A stretch of 64,000 bases of DNA from Algoriphagus marincola DSM 16067 (GTDB lineage Bacteria > Bacteroidota > Bacteroidia > Cytophagales > Cyclobacteriaceae). The position numbers and the translations under genes are program-made. Below, in pieces: positions 23,944-32,430 of this stretch (the stretch's first letter is position 1; the number at the start of each line of letters is the position of its first letter). The notes beneath the pieces were generated by a model. That model made no database searches, was not told the DNA's origin, and saw only the letters and a program-made list of their open reading frames with translations. The stretch is taken from the NCBI RefSeq assembly GCF_000429405.1, contig NZ_AUBU01000001.1:443321-507320 (forward strand), written 5' to 3'.

Positions 23944-25173
23944 ATGAAAAAAGTGATTTTTATAATCTTTTTGGTATTCTTCTCCACTTGGAGTTATGGC
24001 CAAGGCAAGCGATACATAGTCGTATTGAAAGATAGTTTTGAACAACCCGTGCGAAAAGTGCAAACAAGGGATACCGATCGGGAGCGTCAGGAGAGGAGAA
24101 ATGAGACAGTTCGGTCTACCAAACTTGAAAAACTCCGTGGATACATGGACAGAAAGGGACTTGGGTCACGGGGAAATGCCAAAAGATTTGTGGATGGAGC
24201 GGTCGGGTTTATCGCTGATTTGAGCAGTGAAGAGGTTCGTGAGCTAGAATCTGACGAGTCTGTGGCTCAGGTTATTGAGGACTTTCAGATGCAGGGCCGC
24301 CCTCGGATGCAAGGTCGTCCCCGAATGCAGGGAGAGTCATTTGGGTCAGATTGGTTTTACGACCCTGCTACCAAAGCTAGTATAGCTGTTGGTTTGATGG
24401 GCGGATCTGAAAGAGGAACCAATAATCGTAGCTCTATTTGGATATTGGACTCAGGAATTGATGCTCGGCATAGGGATCTTCGTGTGACTAGAAATCCAAG
24501 AGTAGCAGTTTCATTTATAGATGGAGAAAGCCCATTTGAGGATTTTGCAGGACATGGAACCCACGTAGCTGGTCTAGCGGCTGGTTTTGGCAGGGGGAAT
24601 CCCGGAATTACCGGAATGTCTGCTGGAGCTGAAGTGATCCCTGTAAAGGTTTTAGATCGAAACGGTGTCGGCTCATGGTCCAATCTCGTCTTGGCTTTGA
24701 ATCATATCGAAAAGTTTGCCGTACCAGGAGATGTGGTGATGATGAGTTTAGGAGAATCGGGGGTGGTGAATTGTCAAAATTCAGAACCATTCCTTCGCGA
24801 CATCATTTTGGATCTAGGCGAAAAAGGAATCTTTGTGGTAATGTCTGCCGGAAATGAAGGTCAAAGTGCTGGATCCAATCTACCGGGTTGTATTAGTGGG
24901 AAAAATGTCTTCACTGTAGGTTCAGTGGACTTTTCTGAGGCGGGCTTTTCCTCTTGTTCGGACTTTTCCAACGCAGGTGCTCCCCCGATAGATTGGCTTG
25001 CACCTGGTGCCAATTTAGTATCTACCTTTCCGGGAAATGCATACAACGTTATGTCGGGAACCTCGATGGCTTGTGCATTAGTAGCTGGACTGATTCATTC
25101 CAATGGAGGTCCGCCAAGAGCTATTCAACAGATTAATTGCGGTGAGGCTACCTACTCCGTAGCAGGTCGTTAG
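23944..25173 (+). CDS. S8 subtilisin-like serine peptidase, secreted
   Basis: About 409-residue subtilase with a cleavable signal peptide (MKKVIFIIFLVFFSTWSYG) instead of a lipobox. I use ATG 23944; an ATG four codons earlier is possible. An I9 inhibitor-like propeptide (KRYIVVLKDSFEQPVRK... DGAVGFIADLSSEEVRELE) is followed by the linker MQGRPRMQGRPRMQG. The catalytic residues lie in SIWILDSGIDARH, AGHGTHVAGLAAG, VMSAGNEGQ and SGTSMACALVAG. Paralogue of the preceding lipoprotein protease, but closer to proteinase K-type sequences. Its last 26 bases overlap the convergent cyclase gene. Confidence 0.9.
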   Translation: MKKVIFIIFLVFFSTWSYGQGKRYIVVLKDSFEQPVRKVQTRDTDRERQERRNETVRSTKLEKLRGYMDRKGLGSRGNAKRFVDGAVGFIADLSSEEVRELESDESVAQVIEDFQMQGRPRMQGRPRMQGESFGSDWFYDPATKASIAVGLMGGSERGTNNRSSIWILDSGIDARHRDLRVTRNPRVAVSFIDGESPFEDFAGHGTHVAGLAAGFGRGNPGITGMSAGAEVIPVKVLDRNGVGSWSNLVLALNHIEKFAVPGDVVMMSLGESGVVNCQNSEPFLRDIILDLGEKGIFVVMSAGNEGQSAGSNLPGCISGKNVFTVGSVDFSEAGFSSCSDFSNAGAPPIDWLAPGANLVSTFPGNAYNVMSGTSMACALVAGLIHSNGGPPRAIQQINCGEATYSVAGR

Positions 25174-27358
25174 ACTGCAGCTCTTGGTTGGCTTGAATTC
25201 GTGACTTGTCAATTTTAGATAATATTGAAAGGATAGTCGGGTCTTTCAGGTATCTTTTGAAAATGGGATTGTGAGTGATGTAAAAATCATCTCGCATTCC
25301 CTTTTCTTCTGCCAAGGCGAGATAAGCAACTGACTCAGATTTGCTACCCTTAATCGCATAAAGTTGGGCTAAATCCAAAAATAAATTAAAGTCATCCCCA
25401 TAGTTTTCAATTGCATCTTCGCGGATTTGGATACCCTGCTCTACTAGGGCATTTGACTCCAGCCGTTCGCCTGATTGTGCCAAAATGTAAGCAAGAAGAA
25501 TAGGAGAGGTGAAATACTCATCCTGAAGAGACGCAGGTGTTTTTTCAATGCTTTTCTCCAAATACAATCGTGCGATCTCATCGCTTTCAGTAAAAAACGC
25601 AATCGTCCCTGCTACGGTATAGTCTAGTGCAGTACTATCTTTTTCATCTTTGAAAATATCACTGACAAGCGACAAGGCTTTTTCATTATCTCCTTTTTCG
25701 ATCTCTATAAAGGCAAGTTGCTCAATAGTCACAGGGTCAGGAAGTATATCTAGGGATCGTTTCAACCAAACTTCAGATTCCTTAAATTGGTCTAATACCC
25801 GATAAATCCACCCTGAAATCTGATAGGGGAGGAAGTTTGTTGGATTTAAGGTGGCCGATTTAAGCTGAAGTTTGAGTGCTTCCGGAAGGTTGCCGCTGAC
25901 AAAGTAAACCGTCGCTAAGTTACCAATGGCTGAACTCAAATTTGGATTTAAAACGATGGCTTTTTCAAAGGAGATCTTTGCGTATTCACTTTGTCCTTTG
26001 TAGTAATATACATTTCCTTGGGCTTTGAAGCCTTCAGCAAGGTAGGGGTCAAGGGCTAAAGCCTTTGCACTTGCTTCCATGCTTGAATCTAGCCACTGAT
26101 CGCCTTCACTGAAATAAATCAGTTGAGCATAACTATCAGCAAGGCTTGCGTAAGCAAGTGCATAATTTGGGTCAATATCAATGGCTTGTTTGTAGTAATC
26201 GATAGCCTCCCATATGGATTCCCGGCTATAGTTAGAATAGAGTTCACGGCCCTTCAAGTGTAGTTCATAGGCGTCGAAACTGCTTGTCTGAGTTTTGGAA
26301 AGTTGACTTCGTTCTTCCGAGCTAAGGCTACTGTTGAGAACCCGGGCTATTTCGGTCGCGATATCCGCTTGCACTTTGAATATGTCCGATGCATCCCTGT
26401 TATAGGTTTCAGCCCAAAGATTTCGGTTCTCGGCGGGGTCAATTAATTGAACATTGATCCGGATTTTATCAGCAATCCATTGTACACTTCCTTTTAGTAC
26501 AGTGGTGACGTCAAGTACTTTTGCTACAGAGTCCAAGGGTAATTTATCTCCTTTGAATCCTTCTACAGCATCCTTACTGATGACCTTGATACTTTCAATT
26601 TTCGATACTTGGCTGATAATGTCTTCTGTAAGTCCTTCGGCAAAAAACTCTTGGTCTGAATTAATTGTGATATTGGTAAAAGGGAGCACTGCAACAGATT
26701 TCTCTTTCTCCCAGACCGAAGTATTATTGAGAAATGAATAGATCAAAGTGATTGTCAATGCTACAATGATTGCTACCGCTGCCCAAAGTTTCCAAGGGCT
26801 GCGCTCTTGATAGCGGATATTTTTGATGATTTCCGCACGCTTCGGTACAACTACAGGAGGATTGCTCAGTGCATAGAGTTCGACCGAATTTTTAACATTT
26901 TTAAGCGAAAACCCACCTAGTTTTACCCATGAAAAGCTTGTGTCGGTAGGTATTTGCTCAAGTACTTTGGAGGAAAATAGGACGCAAGTAGGCATACCAA
27001 TTCCCTGAATACGTGCTGCAATATTGACAGCATCACCGAATACATCCCCTTGATCAAAGATGATTTCTCCGCAATGAAGGCCTATTCTAATCTTTATTGC
27101 AGCTTCACTTTCCAAACGGGATTGAATCGCCAAACTTGCATACAGTGCCTCCTCCACAGTCTGGAAAGTAGCTAAGATTCCATCGCCTAATTCTTTGATT
27201 ATCTGACCATTGTGTCGGCTTAAGATGTCTTGATGAATCTCAAGATTCTGCTTCATGAGCTCAAAGGCCCGATCTTCATCTTCGCCCATGAGGCGTGTAT
27301 AGCCTACGATATCAGAAAAAAATACTACTGACTGCTGTCGGGAAGGATGGCTACGCAT
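25148..27358 (-). CDS. class III adenylate/guanylate cyclase with TolB-like region and TPR repeats
   Basis: 736-residue membrane signalling protein. Residues about 8-170 are a class III cyclase catalytic domain: VVFFSDIVGYTRLM (metal Asp16), KELGDGILATF (Asp59), GLHCGEIIFDQGDVFGDAVNIAARIQ. A transmembrane helix follows (about 193-215), then a TolB-like domain (KSVAVLPFTNITINSDQEFFAEGLTEDII) and at least six TPR-type repeats to about residue 700. With the N-terminal cyclase in the cytosol, the TolB and TPR parts would be periplasmic. The substrate, ATP or GTP, cannot be fixed from sequence. Convergent with the second subtilase. Confidence 0.87.
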   Translation of the reverse strand: MRSHPSRQQSVVFFSDIVGYTRLMGEDEDRAFELMKQNLEIHQDILSRHNGQIIKELGDGILATFQTVEEALYASLAIQSRLESEAAIKIRIGLHCGEIIFDQGDVFGDAVNIAARIQGIGMPTCVLFSSKVLEQIPTDTSFSWVKLGGFSLKNVKNSVELYALSNPPVVVPKRAEIIKNIRYQERSPWKLWAAVAIIVALTITLIYSFLNNTSVWEKEKSVAVLPFTNITINSDQEFFAEGLTEDIISQVSKIESIKVISKDAVEGFKGDKLPLDSVAKVLDVTTVLKGSVQWIADKIRINVQLIDPAENRNLWAETYNRDASDIFKVQADIATEIARVLNSSLSSEERSQLSKTQTSSFDAYELHLKGRELYSNYSRESIWEAIDYYKQAIDIDPNYALAYASLADSYAQLIYFSEGDQWLDSSMEASAKALALDPYLAEGFKAQGNVYYYKGQSEYAKISFEKAIVLNPNLSSAIGNLATVYFVSGNLPEALKLQLKSATLNPTNFLPYQISGWIYRVLDQFKESEVWLKRSLDILPDPVTIEQLAFIEIEKGDNEKALSLVSDIFKDEKDSTALDYTVAGTIAFFTESDEIARLYLEKSIEKTPASLQDEYFTSPILLAYILAQSGERLESNALVEQGIQIREDAIENYGDDFNLFLDLAQLYAIKGSKSESVAYLALAEEKGMRDDFYITHNPIFKRYLKDPTILSILSKIDKSRIQANQELQSNDLLRSR

Positions 27359-27540
27359 ATAAAAAGAATAGACTTATCAGGCTAATTTTCATTGACAATC
27401 TAGTCAATTTTACCTGTTTTGGAAAAGTAAAAATAGAGCTTTAAGCAAAAAAGTGTCTTAAAAAAATCAAAATATGAGATGGAAAAATTCAATGGTCAAT
27501 AGGATAAATTTTCAGATAACTTGAAACGGTTCATTAATCT

Positions 27541-27999
27541 TCAATCACGTAATATCCTTGGGTCTAGACTCAATGGATATGTTTTTGATTCAATTAGGTG
27601 AAAATCTTTCGAAAGGGGGTTGATTACAAAATTCAATGATGAGGGATCTAAAATCGAAGGAATGGAAAAACAGAGCTTGGGTGAATTCAGAAGTGAGGAA
27701 CCCAGATCTTTTGTTGATTTTGGCGCTGGTATTTGATTCCAGTTTTCTGGTAATTCCTTTCGATTTACATGATAAATTAATTTTTCCGGTAGATGGATTT
27801 CCATTACACTATACAATTTGTAGCGCTCCGATGTAAATAATTCGGAGTCAATGGTTAGCCTTTCTAATAGAGACACTGAAATACTTCCTCCTGCATAGAT
27901 TGCCGGTGTACCAACGTGATTCCATCTACCTCCGTACCTTTTGGCACCCTCTCCGCTTAGGTCGCAGTACTCATTTAGCACTATTCTATAGACATTCAT
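27541..27999 (-). CDS. RES domain toxin
   Basis: 152-residue toxin of the RES family. RES toxins degrade NAD+ (for example by phosphorolysis in mycobacterial MbcT) and halt growth. The three conserved polar positions that name the family are visible: Arg in YGGRWN, Glu in SLLERLTID and Ser in FSIPSILDP. The ORF begins 3 bases after the Xre antitoxin stop, the usual antitoxin-first order. Length is normal, so it is probably functional. Confidence 0.92.
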   Translation of the reverse strand: MNVYRIVLNEYCDLSGEGAKRYGGRWNHVGTPAIYAGGSISVSLLERLTIDSELFTSERYKLYSVMEIHLPEKLIYHVNRKELPENWNQIPAPKSTKDLGSSLLNSPKLCFSIPSILDPSSLNFVINPLSKDFHLIESKTYPLSLDPRILRD

Positions 28000-28002
28000 T
28001 GA

Positions 28003-28464
28003 CTAGATAGCGATGCCATATTGAAGTCGCTTGATCTCTATCTTGAGGAGTTCTATTCCTTCCGACACATCGATCAAATCTCGAGGGATTCGGTTGTTCA
28101 GTGTGAAAAGTGGCTGCTCCATCCATCGACGGAACCCGTCTCTGCCGAAGTAATTGATTCCGGTCGCGTACAGATCAGCCAGCTGATAGAGCTTTTCAGA
28201 CTGCCCGGTGTCAAATATTTCCTTGCGCTGCAGGGTCTTGGCTGAGACCCCCAATGCATCTGCCAAAGTCTCATAGTCAAGACCGGAAAGTACCTTGAAG
28301 CTTTCGAAGGAGCTTTTATTTAGGCCATTGCGGAAAGTGTCTAGCCGGGTGAGTGGCTCGTCCAAATCAGCCAAATCCAATCTTAGAATGTCTTCCACAT
28401 TCATTTTTGGCTTATGGTAGAGGGCTACCGCCGGCTCGCTTACTTTGGATTTTTTCTTTGTCAT
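28003..28464 (-). CDS. Xre/MbcA/ParS-type antitoxin (DUF2384)
   Basis: 153-residue antitoxin paired with the RES toxin. The N-terminal half has a helix-turn-helix of Xre type (YETLADALGVSAKTLQRK). The C-terminal half is the DUF2384 toxin-binding domain (LYATGINYFGRDGFRRWMEQPLFTLNNRIPRDLI). Such antitoxins normally repress their own operon; two direct repeats directly upstream are the likely operators. The start ATG gives MTKKKSKVSEPA. Confidence 0.92.
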   Translation of the reverse strand: MTKKKSKVSEPAVALYHKPKMNVEDILRLDLADLDEPLTRLDTFRNGLNKSSFESFKVLSGLDYETLADALGVSAKTLQRKEIFDTGQSEKLYQLADLYATGINYFGRDGFRRWMEQPLFTLNNRIPRDLIDVSEGIELLKIEIKRLQYGIAI

Positions 28465-28473
28465 AGCACTAAT

Positions 28474-28508
28474 CGGTAATTTGTCTTTTAATATACGGTA
28501 ATTTGTCT
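28474..28508. promoter_or_regulatory. direct-repeat operator of the RES-Xre operon
   Basis: CGGTAATTTGTCT occurs twice, at 28474-28486 and 28496-28508, identical over 13 bases and spaced 22 bp apart (two helical turns, same DNA face). It begins 10 bases upstream of the antitoxin start codon, where an autorepressor would block transcription. Confidence 0.6.
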
Positions 28509-28623
28509 GAATTTGATTTTAGTTTTCCAATTTTTTTTCTAAAATCTAGAAGGGATATATCTCTGGCAGTGATTCGTCTAAATTTTAGATGATTGCTTGA
28601 GCGCATAAAATTAGACTTGAAAC

Positions 28624-31590
28624 TTAATCAGCAGCATTCCAGTACGCCATCCGCTCTAGCTTTTCCACTTCGATGGAGTAGAAGCCAAATTCTTCCACGA
28701 CTTTTCCTTCGATTTGGTAGATCGCCCGACCTTTGAAAGGATGCTTTTTCACCACAGGAGGGAAGTGCACCGTATCGATCCAGTCTCCGTCCCGGTCCAG
28801 AAAAGTCCCAAAGTTCATCACCTCACCCTTCACCGTTCGAGTATACTTGACCGTGACCAAATAGCCCAAAATCATCACTCGCTTGCCCAAGTACTGAGTC
28901 ATTTCCCTGGCTTTGATCCCTTGAATACTTTGGTCTTTGACCAGATGAAAAGGCGAGTCCAATGGGAATTCCAGAATATCGATTTGATCTAAGATATCCT
29001 GCCGGATATCCGTCTCGTCCAAGTCTGGAACCTGAGGTGGCTTTTTGCCAAAGCTGATTTCTGCTGAGTTGGACCGAAACAGGTCCGTACTGCTCACAAT
29101 CGCTTTTCGCTTATGCTGAAGAAAATGTGCCTCCCACAAGAGTTCTTGCTTGGTCTTGCCTGTAAAGCGAAAGCAAGTCATCCGAATCAGAATCAAGAGC
29201 TGCTCCAGTCCGATCTCCACCCGCGCCACGAAGTCTGCCAATCCCAGAAAAGGACCGTTTGTTCGTCGCTCAGCCAATAGCTTTTCTACAGTAGTTTTTT
29301 CAAGATATTTCATGTGAATGAAACCAAGAAACACTTTTTTTCCAGTGATTCGGGTCAGGTATTCACTTTCGTTCAGGTGGGGAGCTTGGATGTTGGCTCC
29401 GTTCATTCGGAGTTCGTGGACATAGAATTCTGTGTGATAAAATCCTCCGAAATTATTGATCACACCAACCATAAATTCCAGTGGGAAGTAGGCCTTCAAG
29501 TACAAGCTCTGATAGCTCTCCACGGCAAAGGATGCTGAGTGCCCCTTGGCAAAGGAGTAGCCTGCAAAGCTTTCGATCTGATGCCAGACTTCTTTGGCGA
29601 CCTGATCCGCTCTTCCTAGCTTTTTGCAGTTTTTGAAAAATTGATCTTTCACCCGCTGAAATTCATCCTTGGACCGGGACTTTCCGCTCATGCCACGCCG
29701 GAGTACATCCGCTTCGGCCAGACTCAGCCCGGCAAAGTAATGTGCGACTTTGATAACGTCTTCTTGATAAACCATGATTCCGTAAGTTTCGGGCATGATA
29801 TCCCACATGACCGGATGCGCTTGTTTCCTTCGTTCTTCACTGATATGACGTAGGATGTATTCCCGCATCATTCCGGATCGAGCCACCCCCGGCCGGATAA
29901 TGGAGCTGGCAGCGACGAGTTCTAGATAGGTATCGGCTTTCATTTTAGCCAAAAGCATCCGCATGGCAGGAGATTCTACATAGAAAGCGCCGATCGTGTG
30001 TCCGGTGCGGAGATGCTCCTTGATTTTGGGATCTTTTTTAAACTTTTCCACTTCCCTGATATCGACCTTGACGCCTTGGTTTTGGTAGATGATTTCGAGT
30101 GCAGATTTGATATGGCCCAATCCCCGCTGACTCAGGATATCAAACTTGTGCAGTCCAATATCCTCCGCGATGTGCATGGCGATATGGGCGAGCGGAAAGC
30201 CTTTTGGTGGCATATCCGTGGCAGTGTAGTAGTGGATAGGCTTGTGTGAAATTAAAATCCCGCAGGCATGAATAGTCAGGTGCGAAGGCATGTCATGCAG
30301 TACTTGGGAGTACTTGATGATCAATTTCCCAAACTGATCGGGTTGGTAGCCCGCCTTGTCGGCATGGTGGATGAGGGACTCGATATCCGTTTTTGGAAGA
30401 CCAAATACCTTTCCCAATTCCCGCAGCATAGAGTTGTATTGAAAAGTGCTGTAAGAGCCCAAAAGTGCGACATGCTCTTCTTCTTTGCCATTGTATTTTC
30501 GGAAAATATAATCGGTGACCTCATCCCGATCCGTCCAACTGAAGTCGATGTCGAAATCAGGGGGATTTTCTCGGTAGAGATTGATAAATCGCTCAAAGTA
30601 CAAGTCTAGCTCGATCGGGTCGACATCTGTGATGCCCAGACAATAGGCGACGATACTGTTGGCACCGGAGCCCCGGCCCACGTGGTAGAAGTTGCGGTGC
30701 TGTGCAAAACTTATGATGTCATAGTTGATCAGGAAGTAGGAGACGAAGCCCTTCTGCTGAATGAGCTCGAGTTCCTTTTCAATTCGCTGGCTGATCTCCG
30801 GGCTTAGATTGGGGTAGCGACGGATGGCTCCCTTGAAAGTTTCCTGTCGGAGAAAATCAAAGTCCTCCCAGTCTGAGCCCAAGATGTCCCGACGGTTTTT
30901 CACTGCTTGGAAATAGAAGGAAAACTGGCACTGTTCGAGTAGCTTTTGAGCATTGACCAGAAGATAGCTGTGACTTTCACAGCGAGCGATCAGGTCGGCA
31001 TAGGAGTAAAATTGATCTGTCAGGTCGGCCTGCTCGCTTGAGGGAAGCTTGCTCAGCAGGGTATTTAGGTCCATGCTTCGCAAAAGCCGATGGGCGTTGA
31101 ACTCTAGCTTGGAGCTGAAGGTAGCTGGCTGCAAAAGAACGAGCCTTTCCTTGCGTCGATACCAAGGAGAGGTGAGAAGTTTGTTGAGTTGGTTGGGATG
31201 TATACCCACAAATTCATTTTCCCGCAGGGAAAAAGCTTTCTCCGAAAAGGGGTAGATTACAAAGCTGTTTTCGAACTTAGGAGCTCTTGTTTTAAATTCC
31301 CGCTTACGAGTAAGATGCTCGGAAAGGTGCTTATTTAGCTCGAAGAAGCCCTCTTGATTTTTGGCCAGTCCGATGTATTGTTGCTGCACGCCATTCCGGA
31401 AGTCGATTCCGATTACAGGATGGATTCCGGCCTTTTGTGCAGCGCGAATAAAAGGGAACACTCCGGCTGTGCAGTTGATATCTGTGAGTGCGAGCGCATC
31501 CAATTTTTTGCCCTTCGCCTCAGCGATCAGCGTTTCCACAGACATTGTCCCATATTTGAAGCTGAAGTGAGAGTGGCAGTTTAAGAACAT
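28624..31590 (-). CDS. DNA polymerase III alpha subunit, short second-copy (DnaE) type
   Basis: 988-residue C-family polymerase, shorter than replicative DnaE (about 1150 or more). PHP domain at the start (FLNCHSHFSFKYG) with ALTDIN in place of the metal-binding ALTDHG, so the PHP active site is probably dead. Catalytic acidic motif PDFDIDF near residue 345 and a further Asp in HKFDIL near 490 are intact. A helix-hairpin-helix area and an OB domain (MTQYLGKRVMILGYLV..., about 880-970) close the protein. In Bacteroidota this form is usually associated with SOS mutagenesis partners such as a DinB-like polymerase; none is adjacent here. Translesion or damage-tolerance synthesis is the likely role by family resemblance. 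Confidence 0.88.
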   Translation of the reverse strand: MFLNCHSHFSFKYGTMSVETLIAEAKGKKLDALALTDINCTAGVFPFIRAAQKAGIHPVIGIDFRNGVQQQYIGLAKNQEGFFELNKHLSEHLTRKREFKTRAPKFENSFVIYPFSEKAFSLRENEFVGIHPNQLNKLLTSPWYRRKERLVLLQPATFSSKLEFNAHRLLRSMDLNTLLSKLPSSEQADLTDQFYSYADLIARCESHSYLLVNAQKLLEQCQFSFYFQAVKNRRDILGSDWEDFDFLRQETFKGAIRRYPNLSPEISQRIEKELELIQQKGFVSYFLINYDIISFAQHRNFYHVGRGSGANSIVAYCLGITDVDPIELDLYFERFINLYRENPPDFDIDFSWTDRDEVTDYIFRKYNGKEEEHVALLGSYSTFQYNSMLRELGKVFGLPKTDIESLIHHADKAGYQPDQFGKLIIKYSQVLHDMPSHLTIHACGILISHKPIHYYTATDMPPKGFPLAHIAMHIAEDIGLHKFDILSQRGLGHIKSALEIIYQNQGVKVDIREVEKFKKDPKIKEHLRTGHTIGAFYVESPAMRMLLAKMKADTYLELVAASSIIRPGVARSGMMREYILRHISEERRKQAHPVMWDIMPETYGIMVYQEDVIKVAHYFAGLSLAEADVLRRGMSGKSRSKDEFQRVKDQFFKNCKKLGRADQVAKEVWHQIESFAGYSFAKGHSASFAVESYQSLYLKAYFPLEFMVGVINNFGGFYHTEFYVHELRMNGANIQAPHLNESEYLTRITGKKVFLGFIHMKYLEKTTVEKLLAERRTNGPFLGLADFVARVEIGLEQLLILIRMTCFRFTGKTKQELLWEAHFLQHKRKAIVSSTDLFRSNSAEISFGKKPPQVPDLDETDIRQDILDQIDILEFPLDSPFHLVKDQSIQGIKAREMTQYLGKRVMILGYLVTVKYTRTVKGEVMNFGTFLDRDGDWIDTVHFPPVVKKHPFKGRAIYQIEGKVVEEFGFYSIEVEKLERMAYWNAAD

Positions 31591-31847
31591 ACTGAAATAC
31601 GAAGAATGAGATTCGAAATACGAGCAAGTAGAAACCTTCCTCTTGAAATTAGATCTGATGCTTTTTCAGACAAAGCATCAAAATTTAAATGTTAATTATT
31701 TTAACATTTTAATGTTTATAAATTAAACAAAAAGTATCGAATCAAGTCAAGGGTCTGCTAGGTTTTTGGTGGGAATAATGCAGGTAACTGTCAACCGAAG
31801 TCTGGAATTATTAGCTAGAGTTGATTGATTGACCAAGTGAAAAAGAT
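31591..31847. other. upstream region of the second DnaE gene, with two inverted repeats
   Basis: No coding sequence. TGATGCTTT (31656-31664) and AAAGCATCA (31672-31680) form a perfect 9-bp inverted repeat. TGTTAATTATTTTAACA (31690-31706) is a perfect repeat of 6-bp arms with a 5-bp spacer. Either may be an operator for the polymerase gene; neither has a T-run typical of a terminator. The rest shows nothing recognisable. Confidence 0.4.
31690..31706. promoter_or_regulatory. palindromic candidate operator upstream of the DnaE gene
   Basis: TGTTAA-N5-TTAACA lies about 100 bases before the start of the short DnaE polymerase. The size and symmetry fit a dimeric repressor such as a LexA-like protein, but the Bacteroidota damage-response box is not well enough known to me to assign it. 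Confidence 0.3.
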
Positions 31848-31886
31848 TAAAAAAAGAAACCCCGAATACTTGAAGTAAACGGGGTT
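31848..31886 (-). terminator. tRNA-type terminator, copy A
   Basis: AACCCCG (31858-31864) and CGGGGTT (31880-31886) pair around a self-complementary loop (TACTT/AAGTA), followed on the minus strand by a T-run. It is identical over the stem and loop to the terminator of the intact tRNA at 32431-32467. Confidence 0.8.
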
Positions 31887-31888
31887 AG

Positions 31889-31950
31889 TGGGCCCACCTG
31901 GGCTCGAACCAGGGACCTCCTGTCCCGATGTATCGGGAGAGTCAGAAGCT
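31889..31950 (-). pseudogene. tRNA(CAU)-derived fragment, copy A
   Basis: Carries the acceptor 3' strand, T-arm (CCTGGTTCGAGCCCAGG on the minus strand) and variable region of the neighbouring tRNA gene. The anticodon loop is replaced by TCCCGATGTATCGGGA, and the 5' half of the tRNA is missing. It cannot form a tRNA. The GIY-YIG pseudogene reads directly into it. Confidence 0.75.
31923..31938. repeat. palindrome TCCCGATGTATCGGGA, copy 1
   Basis: 7-bp arms around GT, at the anticodon-loop position of tRNA-like copy A. The same 16 bases with the same flanks (TCTG or CCTG before, GAGTCAGAAGCT after) recur at 32383 and 32577. Confidence 0.85.
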
Positions 31951-32243
31951 TAAACCATTGTTCTTTGAATCAATGTTTTGAGTTGTTCTGGATTTTCTTT
32001 TAGTTTTCGAATAAAAGAAGAACTTTTCATCCTTTTTATTTAAAGCTCAATTCTTCTTGCATGTGAAAGCGAATTTACTTCGATAGCCAGAAATAGTTCC
32101 CAGTCTGATGCTTTCGCAGTAAAGTGATGATTTCCATAAAAATGAAAGTTATGTTTTTGAAGTCTGGACCCTACACTTTCCTGAGTGATTCCAGTGTAAA
32201 ACTTCTTTAATGAAGGGCTGAAAAGTATATAGCAATAATTCAT
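31950..32243 (-). pseudogene. GIY-YIG nuclease-like gene with internal stop
   Basis: Frame of 98 codons from ATG 32243 to the TAA at 31952-31950, interrupted by one in-frame TAA at 32042-32040. The first part has the GIY-YIG fold: MNYCYILFSPSLKKFYTGIT, SRLQKH with the conserved Arg, and WELFLAIEV with the catalytic Glu. After the stop the frame continues IKRMKSSSFIRKLKENPEQL, the normal C-terminal helix of solo GIY-YIG proteins (usually IExHIKxMKS). A nonsense mutation at the conserved His position is therefore likely. It lies between two tRNA-derived fragments, and its natural stop is at the edge of one. A truncated 67-residue product is possible. Confidence 0.72.
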
Positions 32244-32310
32244 AACTAAATTTAAAAAACAAAACTCTAGAATTGAAAATACTATTTGGTTCGGATACTT
32301 TGGTGTCTGC

Positions 32311-32347
32311 AAAAAAAGAAACCCCGAATACATCAGTAAACGGGGTT
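32311..32347 (-). terminator. tRNA-type terminator, copy B
   Basis: AACCCCG (32320-32326) pairs with CGGGGTT (32341-32347); the loop differs slightly from copies A and C (ATACATCAGTAAA). A run of seven A on the plus strand gives the T-run for leftward transcripts. Confidence 0.75.
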
Positions 32348-32348
32348 A

Positions 32349-32410
32349 GGGGCCCACCTGAGCTCGAACCAGGGACTTTCTGTCCCGATGTATCGGGAGA
32401 GTCAGAAGCT
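32349..32410 (-). pseudogene. tRNA(CAU)-derived fragment, copy B
   Basis: 3' half of the tRNA with two substitutions in the acceptor and T-stem (GGGGCCCACCTGAGCTCG on the plus strand), palindrome in place of the anticodon loop, and no 5' half. It lies just upstream, in transcript direction, of the GIY-YIG pseudogene. Confidence 0.75.
32383..32398. repeat. palindrome TCCCGATGTATCGGGA, copy 2
   Basis: Identical to copy 1, with identical right flank GAGTCAGAAGCT and left flank TTTCTG. Confidence 0.85.
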
Positions 32411-32430
32411 TTGAGTTTTTGGTTGTCTAT

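Noticed and set aside
22890..24340. Repeats coding for the GRP-M-Q linker as CRISPR or DNA-level repeats
   Set aside because: Only two or three copies per gene, in frame and inside proteases, without regular spacers; conservation is at protein level.
28714..31584. Several rightward frames opposite the DnaE gene
   Set aside because: Antisense shadows of a well-conserved polymerase; no start signals or homology.
31889..32410. Additional functional tRNA genes at copies A and B
   Set aside because: Both lack the 5' half and have a 16-bp palindrome in place of the anticodon loop, so no cloverleaf can form.
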